A stretch of DNA of 64,000 bases from Bacillus massiliigorillae (GTDB lineage Bacteria; Bacillota; Bacilli; Bacillales; DSM-1321). Positions 16,887 through 26,238 of this stretch are shown piece by piece. The stretch is taken from NCBI RefSeq assembly GCF_000380245.2, contig NZ_HG428741.1:439271-503270 (forward strand). The letters are read 5' to 3'. Within the stretch, counting starts at the first letter, position 1. Each line of letters begins with the position of its first letter. Made by a program: the position numbers and the translations under genes. The notes beneath the pieces were generated by a model. It saw only the letters and a list, made by a program, of their open reading frames with translations, did no database searches and was not told the origin of the DNA.

Positions 16887-18722
16887 ATGAATAGAGAAGA
16901 AAAATTAAAACGACAATCGAAAATCCGTAACTTTTCCATTATCGCTCATATTGATCATGGGAAATCTACCTTAGCTGACCGTATTTTAGAGAAAACAAAT
17001 GCGTTAGCTCAGCGTGAAATGAAAGCTCAATTGCTCGATTCTATGGACTTAGAACGTGAGCGTGGAATAACTATTAAGTTGAATGCAGTACAATTGAAAT
17101 ATAAAGCTTCTGATGGGGAAGAATATATTTTTCATTTGATAGATACGCCAGGTCACGTCGATTTCACATACGAGGTATCTCGTAGTTTAGCTGCATGTGA
17201 AGGTGCTGTATTAGTCGTAGATGCTGCGCAAGGGATTGAAGCTCAGACATTAGCGAACGTGTATTTAGCTTTAGATAATAATTTAGAAATTCTTCCAGTT
17301 ATAAATAAAATTGATTTACCAAGTGCGGACCCTGAACGAGTTCGTAATGAAATTGAAGAAGTAATTGGTTTGGATGCATCGGAAGCGGTTCTATGTTCAG
17401 CGAAGGCTGGAATTGGAATTGAAGATATTCTAGAGCAAGTTGTTCTTCAAGTGCCACCGCCAGAAGGTGACCCAGATGCTCCATTAAAAGCTCTAATCTT
17501 TGACTCTTTATACGATGCATATCGTGGTGTAGTTGCATACATTCGTGTCGTAGAAGGAAGCGTTAAGCCTGGAGATAAAATTAAAATGATGGCTACAGGT
17601 AAAGAGTTTGAAGTAATTGAAGTAGGTGTGTTCACTCCGAAGTCTACAATTGTGGATGAATTAAACGTAGGGGATGTTGGATTCTTAACAGCCGCTATTA
17701 AAAACGTTGGTGATACACGCGTAGGGGATACCATTACCAATGCGAAAAACGGTGCTACTGAAGCTCTTCCTGGTTACCGTACTTTAAATCCAATGGTATA
17801 TTGTGGTCTATATCCGATTGATTCGGCTCGCTTCAATGACTTACGTGAAGCATTAGAGAAACTCCAGTTGAATGACTCAGCATTACAATTCGAGCCTGAG
17901 ACATCACAAGCACTTGGATTTGGTTTCCGTTGTGGATTCTTAGGATTGCTTCATATGGAAATTATTCAAGAGCGTATCGAAAGAGAATTCAAGATTGATT
18001 TGATTACTACTGCACCAAGTGTTATCTACCATGTACAAATGACAGATGGTTCTACTGTAACAGTTGATAACCCTTCTAATATGCCAGATCCTCAAAAAAT
18101 CGAAAACGTAGAAGAGCCATATGTAAAAGCGACAATGATGGCTCCAAAAGACTACGTTGGCGCAATTATGGAAATTTGCCAAGAAAAACGCGGTGATTTC
18201 ATCGATATGCAATATTTAGATGAAACACGTGTTAGTATTGTTTACGAAATTCCGTTATCTGAAATTGTTTATGACTTCTTCGACCAATTGAAATCAAGTA
18301 CGAAAGGATATGCATCTTTTGACTATGAATTAATTGGATATAAACCGTCTAAACTAGTGAAGATGGATATTCTATTAAATAATGAAACGGTCGATGCACT
18401 AAGCTTTATCGTACACCGTGACTTTGCTTATGAACGTGGAAAGGTAATTGTAGATAAGTTAAGAGATTTAATTCCAAGACAACAATTCGAAGTACCAATC
18501 CAAGCAGCAATCGGTCAAAAAATCGTGGCTCGTTCAACGATTAAAGCGATGCGTAAAAACGTACTTGCAAAATGTTATGGTGGAGATATTTCACGTAAAC
18601 GTAAACTTCTTGAAAAGCAAAAAGAAGGTAAAAAACGTATGAAGCAAGTTGGTTCTGTAGAAGTTCCGCAAGAAGCTTTTATGGCAGTATTAAAAATGGA
18701 CGATACAAATACAAAAAAATAA
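16887..18722 (+). CDS. lepA: Elongation factor 4 (LepA)
   Basis: LepA is a ribosome-associated translational GTPase, proposed to back-translocate stalled ribosomes and to act in initiation or biogenesis. The 611-residue product has the full set of G motifs: AHIDHGKST (G1), DTPGHVDF (G3), NKIDLPSA (G4) and CSAKAG (G5). Domain II and the EF-G-like domains III and V follow, and the LepA-specific C-terminal domain ends with LAKCYGGDISRKRKLLEKQK. ATG 16887 follows CAGGAGTG. A terminator follows the stop. Confidence 0.97.
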   Translation: MNREEKLKRQSKIRNFSIIAHIDHGKSTLADRILEKTNALAQREMKAQLLDSMDLERERGITIKLNAVQLKYKASDGEEYIFHLIDTPGHVDFTYEVSRSLAACEGAVLVVDAAQGIEAQTLANVYLALDNNLEILPVINKIDLPSADPERVRNEIEEVIGLDASEAVLCSAKAGIGIEDILEQVVLQVPPPEGDPDAPLKALIFDSLYDAYRGVVAYIRVVEGSVKPGDKIKMMATGKEFEVIEVGVFTPKSTIVDELNVGDVGFLTAAIKNVGDTRVGDTITNAKNGATEALPGYRTLNPMVYCGLYPIDSARFNDLREALEKLQLNDSALQFEPETSQALGFGFRCGFLGLLHMEIIQERIEREFKIDLITTAPSVIYHVQMTDGSTVTVDNPSNMPDPQKIENVEEPYVKATMMAPKDYVGAIMEICQEKRGDFIDMQYLDETRVSIVYEIPLSEIVYDFFDQLKSSTKGYASFDYELIGYKPSKLVKMDILLNNETVDALSFIVHRDFAYERGKVIVDKLRDLIPRQQFEVPIQAAIGQKIVARSTIKAMRKNVLAKCYGGDISRKRKLLEKQKEGKKRMKQVGSVEVPQEAFMAVLKMDDTNTKK

Positions 18723-18729
18723 AATTTTG

Positions 18730-18766
18730 AAAGGCTAGAAAAGGTTGACCTTCACTAGCCTTTTTT
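18730..18766 (+). terminator. Terminator of lepA
   Basis: AAAGGCTAG/CTAGCCTTT stem with a TTTTTT tail, seven bases after the lepA stop. Confidence 0.9.
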
Positions 18767-18801
18767 CTATAGAGAAGAGAATGGAAGGAGTTGGTTAAGA
18801 A

Positions 18802-19941
18802 ATGAAGAGTGCATACATTCATATCCCGTTTTGTGAACATATATGTCATTATTGTGACTTTAATAAAATGTTTTTAAAAGGGCAGCCAGTAGAGAAATAT
18901 TTGCATATGTTGAAAAAGGAAATGGAGTTAACATTACAACAGCAACCAACAGATCAGCTTTCGACGATTTATGTGGGTGGTGGTACACCGACGTCCTTGA
19001 ATGAAGAGCAATTACAAGTGCTATGTGATTCTATTGAGGAAGTTCTCCCGTTTGATCGTCAATCAGTGGAATACACATTTGAAGCGAATCCTGGAGATTT
19101 ATCAATCGATAAGATGCGTATACTTAAGCAAGCGGGTGTAAATCGAATTAGTTTTGGTGTGCAAGCTTTTCAAGAGAAAATCTTGAAGAGTATTGGGCGA
19201 ACACATCGTCCGGAAGATGTATTTGATTCGATTGCGAAAGCACGTGAAGCAGGATTTGAAAATATTACAATTGATTTAATGTACGGATTACCTGGACAAA
19301 CGAAGGAAGACTTTAAAGAGTCATTAAGGTTAGCTTTAGAGCTAGATTTACCTCACTACTCTAGTTACTCATTAATCGTTGAGCCAAAGACTGTATTTTA
19401 CAACTTGATGCAAAAAGATGCTCTTCGATTGCCAAGTCAAGATTTAGAAGCGGAAATGTATGAAATACTAATGGATACAATGGAAGAGCATGGGCGACAT
19501 CATTATGAAATTAGTAATTTTGCGAAAGAGGGCTATGAAAGTCGCCACAACACGACATATTGGGATAATGACTATTATTACGGTTTTGGAGCTGGTGCTC
19601 ATAGCTATGTGAATGGAGAGCGTATCGCGAATTACGGTCCATTGAAAAAATATATGACTCCTATCGAAAATGGAGAACTACCACGTATGAGCGTTCATCC
19701 AGTACCACTCAATGAACGTATGGAAGAAGAAATGTTTCTAGGGTTAAGAAAGATGGAAGGTGTTTCACTTCAACTGTTTAAAGAACGCTTTAAACTGGAT
19801 TTAATGGATGTATTTAAAGAACAAATCGAGGAACTGTTAGAGCGGCAACTAGTTGTGATTAAGGATGGACGGATTTCTTTGACTAGAGCGGGGAAATTGC
19901 TCGGAAATGAAGTGTTTCAATCGTTTATAGGAATTGGGTAA
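18802..19941 (+). CDS. hemW: HemW, radical SAM haem chaperone-like protein
   Basis: This 379-residue radical SAM protein is often annotated as anaerobic coproporphyrinogen oxidase but belongs to the HemW group, which binds haem and is not a CPO. The 4Fe-4S motif is C11-x3-C15-x2-C18 (CEHICHYC), shorter at the N-terminus than true HemN. GGGTPTSL, NPGD, GVQAF and DLMYGLPGQT are SAM-binding and structural blocks, and a HemN C-terminal domain ends the protein. It lies directly upstream of hrcA, as in B. subtilis. A GGAAGGAG site precedes ATG 18802. Confidence 0.92.
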   Translation: MKSAYIHIPFCEHICHYCDFNKMFLKGQPVEKYLHMLKKEMELTLQQQPTDQLSTIYVGGGTPTSLNEEQLQVLCDSIEEVLPFDRQSVEYTFEANPGDLSIDKMRILKQAGVNRISFGVQAFQEKILKSIGRTHRPEDVFDSIAKAREAGFENITIDLMYGLPGQTKEDFKESLRLALELDLPHYSSYSLIVEPKTVFYNLMQKDALRLPSQDLEAEMYEILMDTMEEHGRHHYEISNFAKEGYESRHNTTYWDNDYYYGFGAGAHSYVNGERIANYGPLKKYMTPIENGELPRMSVHPVPLNERMEEEMFLGLRKMEGVSLQLFKERFKLDLMDVFKEQIEELLERQLVVIKDGRISLTRAGKLLGNEVFQSFIGIG

Positions 19942-19946
19942 AACCG

Positions 19947-19975
19947 TTGACATTGTATAGTGATTTTGATAAGTT
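19947..19975 (+). promoter_or_regulatory. Promoter of the hrcA heat-shock operon
   Basis: TTGACA (19947-19952) with a 17-base spacer to a weak -10 TAAGTT (19970-19975), just upstream of CIRCE. Confidence 0.6.
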
Positions 19976-19986
19976 ATTAAGTAGAT

Positions 19987-20013
19987 TTAGCACTCGTTGT
20001 GTAGGAGTGCTAA
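19987..20013 (+). promoter_or_regulatory. CIRCE operator
   Basis: A perfect TTAGCACTC-N9-GAGTGCTAA inverted repeat lies 16 bases before hrcA. HrcA binds CIRCE to repress the class I heat-shock operon, so hrcA-grpE-dnaK-dnaJ is autoregulated here. Confidence 0.98.
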
Positions 20014-20028
20014 CAGAGGTGATCAAAC

Positions 20029-21060
20029 ATGCTAACAGATCGTCAGTTATTAATTCTACAAGTAATCATTGATGACTTTATTCGTTCTGCACAGCCGGTC
20101 GGCTCAAGAAGTTTATCGAAAAAAAGTGATATTACGTTTAGTTCTGCAACTATTCGTAATGATATGGCTGACTTAGAAGAATTAGGTTTTATTGAGAAAA
20201 CACACACATCTTCAGGAAGAGTTCCTTCTGAAAAAGGGTATCGATATTATGTCGATCATTTGCTCTCTCCTCCACTAGTTCAAAATGAGGAAATGCAAAA
20301 GCTAAAGTCTGTTTTCGTTGATAAGATTTATGAATTAGAAAAGGTTGTCCAAAAATCTGCACAAATATTATCAGAAATCACGAATTATACGGCAATTGTT
20401 TTAGGTCCAAAGGTTAGAGATAATAAATTGAAAAAAATTTCACTTGTACCAATTGATCGTGAAACAGCGGTTGCTTTAATCGTCACGGATACAGGACATG
20501 TGGAAAACAAATTAATTCAGTTACCAACATCCATAGACGGAAGTCAAATTGAGAAGATCGTGAATATATTAAATGATCAATTAGTTGGTGTTCCTTTAGT
20601 AGAACTAGGCGTAAGAATTCAAAATGAAGTTGCAGCCTTATTTAGACAACACATAAACAATTATGAACAGATGGTTACATCATTAGCAGAAACGCTACAA
20701 GTGGTTCCGGATGAGAAAATCTTCTTCGGCGGAAAAACGAATATGCTAAGTCAACCAGAGTTCAATGATATTGAAAAGGTCCGATCTCTATTATCAATGA
20801 TTGAACATGAGAAGGAATTGTATCAATTGATTGTTAAGAATCCACTCGGTGTTCATGTCAAAATTGGTAGTGAAAATAATGATCCAGCAATGGAGAATTG
20901 CAGCTTAATTACAGCAACATATTCGATAGGTCAAAAACAGTTTGGCACAGTTGCTATTTTAGGACCTACAAGAATGGACTATTCGCGTGTTATCTCACTT
21001 TTAAAATTATTCTCACAAGACTTCTCTACTGTTTTGACTAAATTGTATCAAAATAGATAG
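20029..21060 (+). CDS. hrcA: Heat-inducible transcription repressor HrcA
   Basis: HrcA represses class I heat-shock genes by binding CIRCE; its activity depends on GroEL. The 343-residue protein has an N-terminal winged helix (LTDRQLLILQVIIDDFIRSA, then PVGSRSLSKK and SSATIRNDMADLEELGF), the conserved HTSSGRVPSEKGYRYYVD block, and a GAF-like domain ending GPTRMDYSRVISLL. AGAGGTGA precedes ATG 20029. It is the first gene of the operon. Confidence 0.97.
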   Translation: MLTDRQLLILQVIIDDFIRSAQPVGSRSLSKKSDITFSSATIRNDMADLEELGFIEKTHTSSGRVPSEKGYRYYVDHLLSPPLVQNEEMQKLKSVFVDKIYELEKVVQKSAQILSEITNYTAIVLGPKVRDNKLKKISLVPIDRETAVALIVTDTGHVENKLIQLPTSIDGSQIEKIVNILNDQLVGVPLVELGVRIQNEVAALFRQHINNYEQMVTSLAETLQVVPDEKIFFGGKTNMLSQPEFNDIEKVRSLLSMIEHEKELYQLIVKNPLGVHVKIGSENNDPAMENCSLITATYSIGQKQFGTVAILGPTRMDYSRVISLLKLFSQDFSTVLTKLYQNR

Positions 21061-21226
21061 AAGTGGAGATATTGAGAGAAGGGCGTGGCATCGCTTTGCC
21101 TTTTTCTCTGTTCAGAATTTAAGAAGTAGATGATTCCGTTAGTATATAAATCTTTTAGTAAACTGCAAGTTGCTATAAGTTTTAAATAAAAAACATAGAT
21201 ATGGCTTTCATAGGGAGGTGAGTATC

Positions 21227-21826
21227 ATGTCAGAACAAAACAAAAAAGAAGTTGAAGAAACAGTAGCTGACAATGCTGGTGTAGAAGAAATCTTTGCTGA
21301 GGAAGAAACTACTTCATCAGAAGATACAGTTGAAGTTGAACAAGAATTAACTTGTGAACAACAACTTGCAAAGGCAGAGGAAAATACTCGTAGTTTAACA
21401 GCAAAAATGGAAGAAATGGAAAACCGTTATCTTCGATTACAAGCTGATTTCGATAACTCAAGAAGACGCTCTAAATTAGATTTAGAGGCTGCTCAAAAAT
21501 ATAGAGTCCAAAGTTTAGCAAGCGAACTAATTACTTCGTTAGATAATTTCGAAAGAGCCCTTGCTGTACCAACAGAAAATGAAGAAACGAAAAGTATGCT
21601 TCAAGGTCTGGAAATGGTGTACAAAAGTATGATGGATGCACTTCAAAAAGAAGGCGTTGAACCAATTGAAGCTGTTGGCCAAGAATTTGATCCGAATTTC
21701 CATCAAGCGGTTATGCAAGTAAGTGATGAAAATTTTGCGGCAAATATTGTGGTTGAAGAGTTTCAAAAAGGGTATAAGCTCAAAGATCGTGTTCTTAGAC
21801 CGTCAATGGTGAAAGTAAATCAATAA
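21227..21826 (+). CDS. grpE: Nucleotide exchange factor GrpE
   Basis: GrpE releases ADP from DnaK. The 199-residue protein has an acidic disordered N-terminus (to about residue 60), a long coiled coil (ENRYLRLQADFDNSRRR) and a C-terminal beta domain with GQEFDPNFHQAVM and GYKLKDRVLRPSMVKV. GGGAGGTGA ends just before ATG 21227; the GTG at 21218 lies within that site, so I reject it as the start. The gap from hrcA is about 165 bases. Confidence 0.96.
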   Translation: MSEQNKKEVEETVADNAGVEEIFAEEETTSSEDTVEVEQELTCEQQLAKAEENTRSLTAKMEEMENRYLRLQADFDNSRRRSKLDLEAAQKYRVQSLASELITSLDNFERALAVPTENEETKSMLQGLEMVYKSMMDALQKEGVEPIEAVGQEFDPNFHQAVMQVSDENFAANIVVEEFQKGYKLKDRVLRPSMVKVNQ

Positions 21827-21862
21827 AAGAGAATTACATATTATTTAGGAGGTAATTTTGAC

Positions 21863-23704
21863 ATGAGTAAAATTATCGGTATTGACTTAGGTACTACTAA
21901 CTCTTGCGTATCTGTACTTGAAGGTGGAGAAGCAAAAGTTATCCCAAATCCAGAAGGTAACCGCACAACTCCTTCAGTTGTTGCATTTAAAAACGGTGAA
22001 AGACAAGTTGGGGAAGTGGCTAAGCGTCAAGCAATCACAAACCCTAACACAATTATGTCTATCAAACGTCATATGGGTACTACTTATAAAGAAAATATTG
22101 AAGGCAAAGACTATTCTCCACAAGAAATCTCTGCTATCATTCTTCAACACTTAAAAGGCTATGCAGAAGAATATCTTGGTGAGAAAGTAACGAAAGCTGT
22201 AATCACAGTTCCTGCTTACTTCAATGATGCTGAGCGTCAAGCTACGAAAGATGCTGGTCAAATCGCAGGTCTTGAAGTTGAACGTATTATCAACGAACCA
22301 ACTGCTGCAGCTCTAGCATATGGAATGGATAAAACAGACGAAGATCAAACAATTCTTGTATTTGACCTTGGTGGCGGTACTTTCGACGTTTCAATTCTTG
22401 AAATTGGTGATGGTGTATTTGAAGTTAAATCTACTGCTGGTGACAACCGTCTTGGTGGAGATGACTTTGACCAAGTAATCATCGATTACCTAGTAGAGGA
22501 ATTCAAGAAAGAACATGCTATCGATCTAAGTCAAGATAAAATGGCTCTTCAACGTTTAAAAGATGCTGCTGAAAAAGCGAAGAAAGACCTTTCTGGTGTA
22601 ACTTCTACGCAAATTTCATTACCATTCATCACTGCTGGTGCAGCTGGTCCATTACACTTAGATGTAACTCTATCAAGAGCGAAATTCGAAGAGTTATCTC
22701 ATAGCTTAATCGAGCGTACAATGGGACCTGTTCGTCAAGCTGTTAAAGATGCTGGCTTAAGCACATCTGAAATTGATAAAGTAATCCTTGTTGGTGGTTC
22801 TACTCGTATTCCAGCTGTTGTTGAAGCGGTACGTAAAGAAACTGGAAAAGACCCACATAAAGGTGTTAACCCTGATGAAGTAGTAGCAATGGGTGCTGCA
22901 ATTCAAGGTGGCGTTTTAACTGGTGATGTTAAAGACGTAGTATTACTTGATGTAACTCCACTTTCTCTAGGAATTGAAACAATGGGTGGCGTATTCACGA
23001 AACTTATTGATCGTAATACAACAATTCCAACAAGTAAGTCTCAAGTATTCTCGACTGCTGCTGATAACCAACCAGCTGTTGATATCCATGTACTTCAAGG
23101 TGAGCGTCCAATGGCTAACGACAACAAAACACTTGGTCGTTTCCAATTAACTGATATTCCACCAGCACCACGTGGAATTCCACAAATCGAAGTATCATTC
23201 GATATTGATAAAAACGGTATCGTAAATGTTCGTGCTAAAGATTTAGGTACTAACAAAGAGCAAACTATTACAATTAAGTCTTCTTCAGGCTTATCAGATG
23301 AAGAAGTAGAACGTATGGTTAGAGAAGCTGAAGAAAATGCAGAGGCTGACAAAGCACGTAAGGAAGAAGTAGACTTACGCAATGAAGCTGATCAATTAGT
23401 ATTTACTACTGAAAAGACTGTGAAAGATCTTGAAGGTAAAGTAGATGCTTCTGAAATTGAATCTGCAACTGCTGCTAAAGATGCTCTTAAAGAAGCAATT
23501 GAGAAGAATGATTTAGAAGAAATCCGCACTAAGAAGGATGCTCTTCAAGAAATCGTTCAAAATCTTACTATGAAGCTTTATGAAGAAGCAGCAAAAGCTC
23601 AACAAGCAGCTCAAGGTGCTGAAGCTGGTCAAGGTGAAGCAAAAGCAGACGATGACGTTGTAGATGCTGAGTTTACTGAAGTAGACGATAAAGATAAAAA
23701 GTAA
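21863..23704 (+). CDS. dnaK: Molecular chaperone DnaK (Hsp70)
   Basis: DnaK is the central Hsp70 chaperone, working with DnaJ and GrpE in the cytosol. The 613-residue length is usual for Gram-positive DnaK. IGIDLGTTNSCV opens the ATPase domain, DLGGGTFDVSIL and LVGGSTRIPAVVEAV are the other Hsp70 signatures, DVTPLSLGIET is the linker region, and the C-terminal lid ends in an acidic tail. TTAGGAGGT precedes the ATG. A terminator follows, so dnaJ may be only partly co-transcribed. Confidence 0.98.
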   Translation: MSKIIGIDLGTTNSCVSVLEGGEAKVIPNPEGNRTTPSVVAFKNGERQVGEVAKRQAITNPNTIMSIKRHMGTTYKENIEGKDYSPQEISAIILQHLKGYAEEYLGEKVTKAVITVPAYFNDAERQATKDAGQIAGLEVERIINEPTAAALAYGMDKTDEDQTILVFDLGGGTFDVSILEIGDGVFEVKSTAGDNRLGGDDFDQVIIDYLVEEFKKEHAIDLSQDKMALQRLKDAAEKAKKDLSGVTSTQISLPFITAGAAGPLHLDVTLSRAKFEELSHSLIERTMGPVRQAVKDAGLSTSEIDKVILVGGSTRIPAVVEAVRKETGKDPHKGVNPDEVVAMGAAIQGGVLTGDVKDVVLLDVTPLSLGIETMGGVFTKLIDRNTTIPTSKSQVFSTAADNQPAVDIHVLQGERPMANDNKTLGRFQLTDIPPAPRGIPQIEVSFDIDKNGIVNVRAKDLGTNKEQTITIKSSSGLSDEEVERMVREAEENAEADKARKEEVDLRNEADQLVFTTEKTVKDLEGKVDASEIESATAAKDALKEAIEKNDLEEIRTKKDALQEIVQNLTMKLYEEAAKAQQAAQGAEAGQGEAKADDDVVDAEFTEVDDKDKK

Positions 23705-23727
23705 GTTTTGTAAGTAACAACGAATGT

Positions 23728-23769
23728 AAAAAAAGTCAAAGTCATCGTTTAGGGCTTTGACTTTTTTTT
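23728..23769 (+). terminator. Terminator after dnaK
   Basis: AAAGTCAAAG/CTTTGACTTT stem followed by TTTTT. It separates dnaK from dnaJ. Confidence 0.9.
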
Positions 23770-23867
23770 AGAGTTTAGATCATTCTCCGGCGATATTAGC
23801 CTTCGTTTTGTGAAAACACTTTTTGGATTTTTACAATATATTACTAGTGCATGTGATAAAAGAATGT

Positions 23868-24048
23868 ATATAATTTTCCGTGGTGTCTAACCTTACACCT
23901 GCCACACTTGGAAATAAGCCAATACGTTTTGAAAACCAAGAGCGGGTTTTCAAGAACGACTCGTCTTATTTCTGCCGTGTGGCTCCTTTTCCATTGAAGT
24001 TTATTCAAGAAGTAAGTGCTTCATGAAAAAGGACCGGTGACGGTTTTC
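23868..24048 (+). repeat. Structured intergenic element, copy B (full length)
   Basis: It begins in an AT-rich segment shared with copy E (AGAATGTATATAA), then TGTCTAACCTTACACC. The long arm is GCCACAC (23901-23907)/GTGTGGC (23977-23983) plus GAAATAAG/CTTATTTC, ending in TTGAAAACC/GGTTTTCAA. A second arm closes with TCCTTTT/AAAAGGA. AACC and ACC near the 5' end can pair with GGTT and GGT at the 3' end. It lies between the dnaK terminator and dnaJ. Confidence 0.9.
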
Positions 24049-24117
24049 ATTATTGCAACCACTATAAAGTAAGTGATAAAATAACATTTATGTGAAAGAA
24101 CCGGGAGTTGAAAGCTT

Positions 24118-25251
24118 ATGAGTAAAAGAGATTATTATGAGGTGTTAGGGGTCAGCAAAAGCGCTTCAAAAGATGAAATAAAAAAAGCATATCGTAAACT
24201 TTCAAAACAATATCATCCTGATATTAATAAAGAAGCGGATGCTGCAGATAAATTCAAAGAAATCAAAGAAGCTTATGAAATCTTAAGCGATGAACAAAAG
24301 CGCGCACATTATGATCAATTTGGACATACTGATCCAAATCAAGGCTTTGGTGGTGGCGGCTTTGGTGGTCAAGATTTTGGTGGGGGCTTTGGCGGTTTTG
24401 AAGATATCTTCAGCACGTTCTTTGGCGGTGGCGGAAGTAGACGAGATCCAAATGCACCACGAAAAGGGAATGACCTTCAATATACAATGACAATTTCATT
24501 CGAGGATGCTGTTTTTGGTAAAGAAACAACTATTGAAATTCCTCGCGAGGAAAATTGTGATACATGTAAAGGTACTGGGGCTAAACCAGGTACAAAGGTA
24601 GAAAACTGTTCTCATTGTGGTGGAAGTGGTCAAGTTAATATTGAACAAAATACCCCATTTGGAAGAATTGTAAACCGTACAACTTGTCGTCACTGTCATG
24701 GAACGGGTAAAGATATTCCAAACAAATGTACTACATGTTCTGGTACAGGGAAAGTTAAGAAAAGAAAGAAAATCAACGTTAAAATTCCCGCAGGTATCGA
24801 TGATGGTCAACAATTACGTGTATCTGGACAAGGTGAACCAGGTGTAAATGGTGGTCCTTCAGGTGATTTATTCGTTGTGTTCCATGTAAGAGAGCATGAG
24901 TTCTTTGAAAGAGATGGAGACGATGTGTACTGCGAAGTACCATTAACGTTCGTGCAAGCGGCATTAGGAGATGAAATTGAAGTTCCAACATTACATGGAA
25001 AAGTTCAATTGAAAATCCCTGCTGGTACGCAAACAGGTACTAGATTCCGTTTAAAAGGAAAAGGTATTCCTAACGTTCGTGGTTACGGTCAAGGAGATCA
25101 ACATATTATCGTGAAGTTGATTACACCTAAGAAGTTAAGTGATAAGCAAAAGCAATTGTTAAGAGAGTATGCTGAAGTTAGTGGAGAGACTACTGATGAG
25201 CATACAGAGGGCTTCTTTGCAAAAATGAAGCGCGCTTTTAAAGGAGAATAA
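24118..25251 (+). CDS. dnaJ: Chaperone DnaJ (Hsp40)
   Basis: DnaJ delivers unfolded clients to DnaK and stimulates its ATPase. The 377-residue protein has a J domain with H33-P34-D35, a Gly/Phe-rich linker (about residues 76-105), four zinc-finger repeats CDTCKGTG, CSHCGGSG, CRHCHGTG and CTTCSGTG, and two C-terminal substrate-binding domains. Upstream, the dnaK terminator and element copy B separate it from the rest of the operon by about 410 bases. Confidence 0.98.
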   Translation: MSKRDYYEVLGVSKSASKDEIKKAYRKLSKQYHPDINKEADAADKFKEIKEAYEILSDEQKRAHYDQFGHTDPNQGFGGGGFGGQDFGGGFGGFEDIFSTFFGGGGSRRDPNAPRKGNDLQYTMTISFEDAVFGKETTIEIPREENCDTCKGTGAKPGTKVENCSHCGGSGQVNIEQNTPFGRIVNRTTCRHCHGTGKDIPNKCTTCSGTGKVKKRKKINVKIPAGIDDGQQLRVSGQGEPGVNGGPSGDLFVVFHVREHEFFERDGDDVYCEVPLTFVQAALGDEIEVPTLHGKVQLKIPAGTQTGTRFRLKGKGIPNVRGYGQGDQHIIVKLITPKKLSDKQKQLLREYAEVSGETTDEHTEGFFAKMKRAFKGE

Positions 25252-25273
25252 TTCAAACAGGAGTTGGTAGTAA

Positions 25274-26212
25274 ATGAAATGGTCTGAAATAGCAATCCAT
25301 ACAACAAGTGAAGCGGTCGAACCGATCTCAAATATTTTACACGAAGCGGGTGCAAGCGGAGTTGTAATCGAAGATAGGGAAGATCTTTTTAAAGAAAGAG
25401 AAGATCAGTTTGGTGAGATCTACCAACTTAATCCTGATGATTATCCTGAAGAAGGCGTTTTAATGAAAGCATATCTTCCTGTGAATAGTTTCTTAGGTGA
25501 AACGGTGGAAGGTATTAAAGAAGCGATTAATAGCTTAATGCTTTATGATATTGATTTAGGATTAAATTCTGTAACAATCAGTGAAGTGAATGAAGAAGAG
25601 TGGGCTACAGCGTGGAAGAAATATTATCACCCTGTTAAGATTTCGGAAAGATTCACTATTGTTCCTACTTGGGAAGAGTACGAACCTGTATCTAGCGATG
25701 AATTGATTATTGAACTTGATCCAGGAATGGCATTTGGAACAGGAACGCATCCAACAACAGTCTTATGTATTCAAGCTTTAGAGAAAATGGTGAATCGTGG
25801 AGACAAGGTTGTTGATGTTGGAACTGGTTCAGGCGTATTAAGTATTGCTGCGGCTATGTTAGGAGCATCTCATGTTGAAGCTTTAGATTTAGATGAGGTA
25901 GCTGTTAAATCAGCGAAACTTAATATTAAGTTGAATAAAGTACAAGATACAGTAAATGTGTCGCAAAATAACTTGCTAGATGGTGTAACTGGACTTCAAG
26001 ATGTCATTGTAGCAAATATCTTAGCTGAAGTTATCATGCGATTTACGGATGATGTAGCAACTGGATTAAAGCAAGGCGGATACTTTATTTCTTCAGGTAT
26101 TATTTTACAGAAAAAAGATGAAGTGAAAGAAGCTCTTATTGCATCTGGATTCGAAATCATGGAAACAATGGTAATGGAAGATTGGGTAGCTTTCATTGCA
26201 AAGAAGAAGTAA
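25274..26212 (+). CDS. prmA: Ribosomal protein L11 methyltransferase
   Basis: PrmA methylates ribosomal protein L11 using SAM. The 312-residue protein has the N-terminal substrate-recognition domain (KWSEIAIHTTSEAVEPISNIL), the linker WATAWKKYYHPVKI, the family signature DPGMAFGTGTHPTT, SAM motif I VVDVGTGSGVLSIAAAMLGA, and the active-site block VANILAEVI. It starts 22 bases after dnaJ behind AGGAGTTGG, so it is probably co-transcribed with dnaJ. Confidence 0.96.
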   Translation: MKWSEIAIHTTSEAVEPISNILHEAGASGVVIEDREDLFKEREDQFGEIYQLNPDDYPEEGVLMKAYLPVNSFLGETVEGIKEAINSLMLYDIDLGLNSVTISEVNEEEWATAWKKYYHPVKISERFTIVPTWEEYEPVSSDELIIELDPGMAFGTGTHPTTVLCIQALEKMVNRGDKVVDVGTGSGVLSIAAAMLGASHVEALDLDEVAVKSAKLNIKLNKVQDTVNVSQNNLLDGVTGLQDVIVANILAEVIMRFTDDVATGLKQGGYFISSGIILQKKDEVKEALIASGFEIMETMVMEDWVAFIAKKK

Positions 26213-26238
26213 GCTTTTCTTTTAATTATAATAAGATG

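Noticed and set aside
21073..21112. Terminator between hrcA and grpE
   Set aside because: The GAGAGAAGGGC..GCCTTTTTCTCT stem is imperfect and has no trailing T-run; hrcA and grpE are normally co-transcribed.
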